Assembly (NCBI GenBank): GCA_013399305.1
Contig: VXAI01000180.1
Coordinates: 988,020 to 1,052,019 of the forward strand
Reading direction: 5' to 3'
DNA from: Rostratula benghalensis
Lineage: Eukaryota; Chordata; Aves; Charadriiformes; Rostratulidae
Length of the DNA: 64,000 nt
Within the stretch, counting starts at the first letter, position 1. Each line of letters starts with the position of its first letter. The notes beneath the pieces were generated by a model, which was not told where the DNA came from, ran no database searches, and worked only from the letters and a program-made list of their open reading frames with translations. Positions 61,674 through 64,000 of the stretch are shown here, piece after piece. A program made the translations under genes and the position numbers.

Positions 61674-61690
61674 AAAAAAAAAAAAAAAAA
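61674..61690 (+). repeat. Poly-A tract
   Basis: A run of 17 A residues in the DCLK3 upstream intron. Confidence 0.9.
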
Positions 61691-61893
61691 TTGGGACTCA
61701 CAGAGTGCTATGGAGCTCCTGATGATGAAGACATGATGGTCTTCCAGGCCAAATGAGCACACCAAGCAGAAAGTAGTTTAGCACCTACTGAACCAAGCAC
61801 AAGTGCTCCCTAGAGAGAACATGTTTGCTGTATGGAGCACAGCTTCAGTGGTTTCTTTTTACAAGCCAATTCACAAACCATTTGTGATGGTTG

Positions 61894-62320
61894 GTTAGGG
61901 GTCTGGAGAATGAGTCTTGTGAGGAGAGGCTGAGGGAGCTGGGGGTGGTCAGCCTGGAGGAGGCTGAGGGGAGACCTTCTGGCTTTCTACACCTCCCTGA
62001 AAGGAGGATGCAGACAGCGGGGGTTGGTCTCTTCTCCCAAGTCCCAGGCCATGGGACAAGAGGAAATGGCCTCCAGTTGCCCCAGGGGAGGTTCAGGTTG
62101 GAGATGAGGAGAAATGTTTCCGGGGAAAGGGTTGTGAAGGCTTGGCCTGGGCTGCCCAGGGCAGGGGTTGAGGCCCCATCCCTGGAGGGATGGAAAAGCC
62201 GGGTTGACAGAGTGCTTGGAGACATGGGTTAGGGATGGGTTTGATCAGAGTTGGGCTGATGGTTGGACAAGATGATCTGAAAGGTCCCTTCCAACCCAGA
62301 CTGTTCTATGATTCTGTGAT
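61894..62320 (+). mobile_element. CR1 3' fragment in DCLK3 intron
   Basis: It begins GGGGTCTGGAGAATGAGTCT, includes GAGATGAGGAGAAATGTTTC, and ends TGTTCTATGATTCTGTGAT. About 100 bases around 62040-62140 appear identical or nearly so to 63830-63930, so both are young members of one subfamily. Confidence 0.93.
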
Positions 62321-63656
62321 CATCATAGTCAATTCCACTGCAAGGGAGGGGAAACTCACAGGGGTAAAACACAACAACTCTAGAAGACCTCTCCTTGTAG
62401 GGTTTTCGCTCATACTCTTGAAATGGAGTAAAATAGAATGAACCCAGAAGAATTAAGCTCTGAATAAGGTGTGTATCCAGAGCTTCAAACAATCTGTATC
62501 TTAAGGAATCGCCCGACTGCACTCCCTACAACAGCAGAGTAACAGCGTTTGCCAGAGGTCACCCATTCTTGCAATTAAAAATGTATTGCTCCCATTTGTC
62601 CTTCAAAACTTATCCCTCCCCTTGTTCAGTCTCTAAGTTTTTGTTCATTAATTAAAGCGTTTCCACTCATCTTGCATTCCATCTTGGCTCTCCTGCTTGA
62701 GATCACAGTTTCACTAATTAGCTGAATGGTTTTACCCAGCAGCTAATTTTGCTATCAAGTCACAGGTTGCAGTGGAATTAAATTTTTACAGGGAGTATTA
62801 CAATTTAAAACAGAAGGCAACACTGAAATAGGATCTCGTTATGGCATTACTTTCTGTGAATAAGATGGTGTTATTTAAGTCCTGCAATTTCTTTAGAGGA
62901 TCTTGGATCAATATGAAAGCCTCCATTTACAAAATCAACTGTGAAAACTCCCCAAAACACTACCAGCATGCTTCACGCTACTAAAGTTGCATGTGACAGG
63001 AATTATCTACCTGGGAGTTGTTTTGATATACTGGTCCCAACACAGAATAAATAAAACATCCTTTCAAATGGGAAGGGAAAAACCAGCATTGAATATGTCT
63101 GTTTTTTCCTTAAGCTGCAGCAATTCCTTCTGAGGGCATGCAAAACAAAGGCTGTAGGAAAAAATATAAATCTCAATTGGAACCCAGAACATTTAATTCA
63201 TGGCTAAGTATCGATGAGTAACTTAAAGTACTGGAGGGTGTAGAACGTCCCTGGCCTTTAACTCAGAGCTGCCAAGTACAGAGTTCACAGAGGTTACCAG
63301 TGCACACCAGCAGCCAGCTCCAGGATGCAATCCGAGTCCTCTAGAAACACACCATCTTCATCTCCTCTTCTTGCTCTAAATTATTAACTGCTGCAACTTT
63401 CAGGGTTAGTGCACACTGTTAGTGCCCAAGACTGAAGCAGCAGCGCGACAAGCCTCAATGTACTCAATTAGTCACACGGAAACAAAATATGATCACGGGC
63501 ATCTTTTTACAGCAGGTAAATTTTACATGGGCATTATTTACAGCCCTACTGTTGGGACAGCACTGGTGAATTTTTCTCTGAAGTGCCGTAACCGTAACAC
63601 CCTCTCTTTCCTTCTGTCCCACTCATCATTGCGCCCCTGACATGGTTTGCCCTTCC

Positions 63657-64000
63657 AGAGAAGGACAACCGTGCTGGTGAGGGGTCTGGAGAATGAGTCC
63701 TGTGAGGAGAGGCTGAGGGAGCTGGGGGTGTTCAGCCTGGAGAAAAGGAGGCTGAGGGGAGACCTTCTGGCTCTCTCCAACTCCCTGAAAGGAGGGGGCA
63801 GCCAGGGGGAGGTCGGTCTCTTCTCCCAAGTCACAGGCCATGGGACAAGAGGAAATGGCCTCCAGTTGCCCCAGGGGAGGTTCAGGTTGGAGATGAGGAG
63901 AAATGTTTCCGGGGAAAGGGTTGTGAAGGCTTGACCTGGGCTGCCCAGGACAGGGGTTGAGGGGTCTGGCTGGACCAGATGATCTGAAAGGTCCCTTCCA
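63657..64000 (+). mobile_element. CR1 3' fragment cut by window end
   Basis: It resembles the 61894 copy but jumps at about 63964 from CAGGGGTTGAG to GGGTCTGGCTGGACCAGATG. About 100 bases present in sister copies are missing. The sequence ends within the terminal segment. Confidence 0.92.

Larger units (their letters stand above)
57885..64000 (-). other. DCLK3: Part of DCLK3 upstream intron
   Basis: The acceptor at 57886-57885 shows that this DNA is intronic to DCLK3, unless the preceding exon is hidden in it. I looked for a minus-strand ATG exon ending in phase 1 before a GT donor and found none convincing. A candidate ending at about 60514 (MPRAVSIVE, then GTAATG) has the wrong phase. The interval holds a small sense CR1 scrap, a split antisense CR1 (59030-60016), a CpG-rich TATA block (60141-60240), a 17-base A tract at 61674-61690, and CR1 copies at 61894-62320 and 63657-64000. 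The rest is unique AT-rich sequence. Confidence 0.7.

Noticed and set aside
1..64000. CRISPR arrays, operons, tRNA or rRNA genes
   Set aside because: Nothing in the sequence suggests them. The DNA is vertebrate nuclear, and no regular spacer array or recognisable structural RNA was seen.

Overview
The window is vertebrate, almost certainly avian, nuclear DNA. It has one multi-exon gene with GT-AG introns, long non-coding stretches, and about eighteen copies of CR1, the dominant LINE of birds. Many copies keep the typical CR1 3' end (variants of ATTCTRTGATTCTATG). I cannot name the species.

The gene is DCLK3 (doublecortin-like kinase 3), on the minus strand. Four coding exons can be set to the base: 57884-56008, 49783-49651, 48316-48149 and 47341-47145. 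Together they encode at least 790 residues: a doublecortin domain, a long basic and Glu-rich linker, a complete serine/threonine kinase domain of the CaMK-like DCLK type, and a short basic tail. The first listed exon begins with a splice acceptor, so the initiator exon lies further upstream and was not found before position 64000. The 3' UTR probably runs to about 44.67 kb.

Positions 1 to about 44.6 kb appear intergenic (in amniotes DCLK3 lies between STAC and TRANK1; no exon of either was recognised). The landmark is an unusually long CR1 at about 28.05-33.06 kb on the minus strand. It retains a GC-rich 5' region of four tandem units of about 160-215 bp, an ORF1 with Cys motif and esterase remnants, and broken ORF2 endonuclease and reverse-transcriptase segments. 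Next to it lie three CACGTG boxes in 28 bp and a solo endogenous-retrovirus LTR (33436-34179). An older 1.7 kb CR1 ORF2 fragment lies at 18.28-20.0 kb, and 16 further CR1 copies, mostly 3' ends, are scattered through the window.

Inside DCLK3 (about 44.7-64 kb) all substantial CR1 copies are antisense to the gene. One ends about 47 bp from a splice acceptor. Every CR1 copy long enough to show the reverse-transcriptase catalytic motif has lost it, so none looks autonomous. The most interesting items are the tandem-unit CR1 5' region with its CTCF-like and E-box motifs, two candidate unannotated exons (6911-6956 and 50473-50562, plus strand), and a CpG-rich TATA-containing block near 60.15-60.24 kb in the DCLK3 upstream intron.
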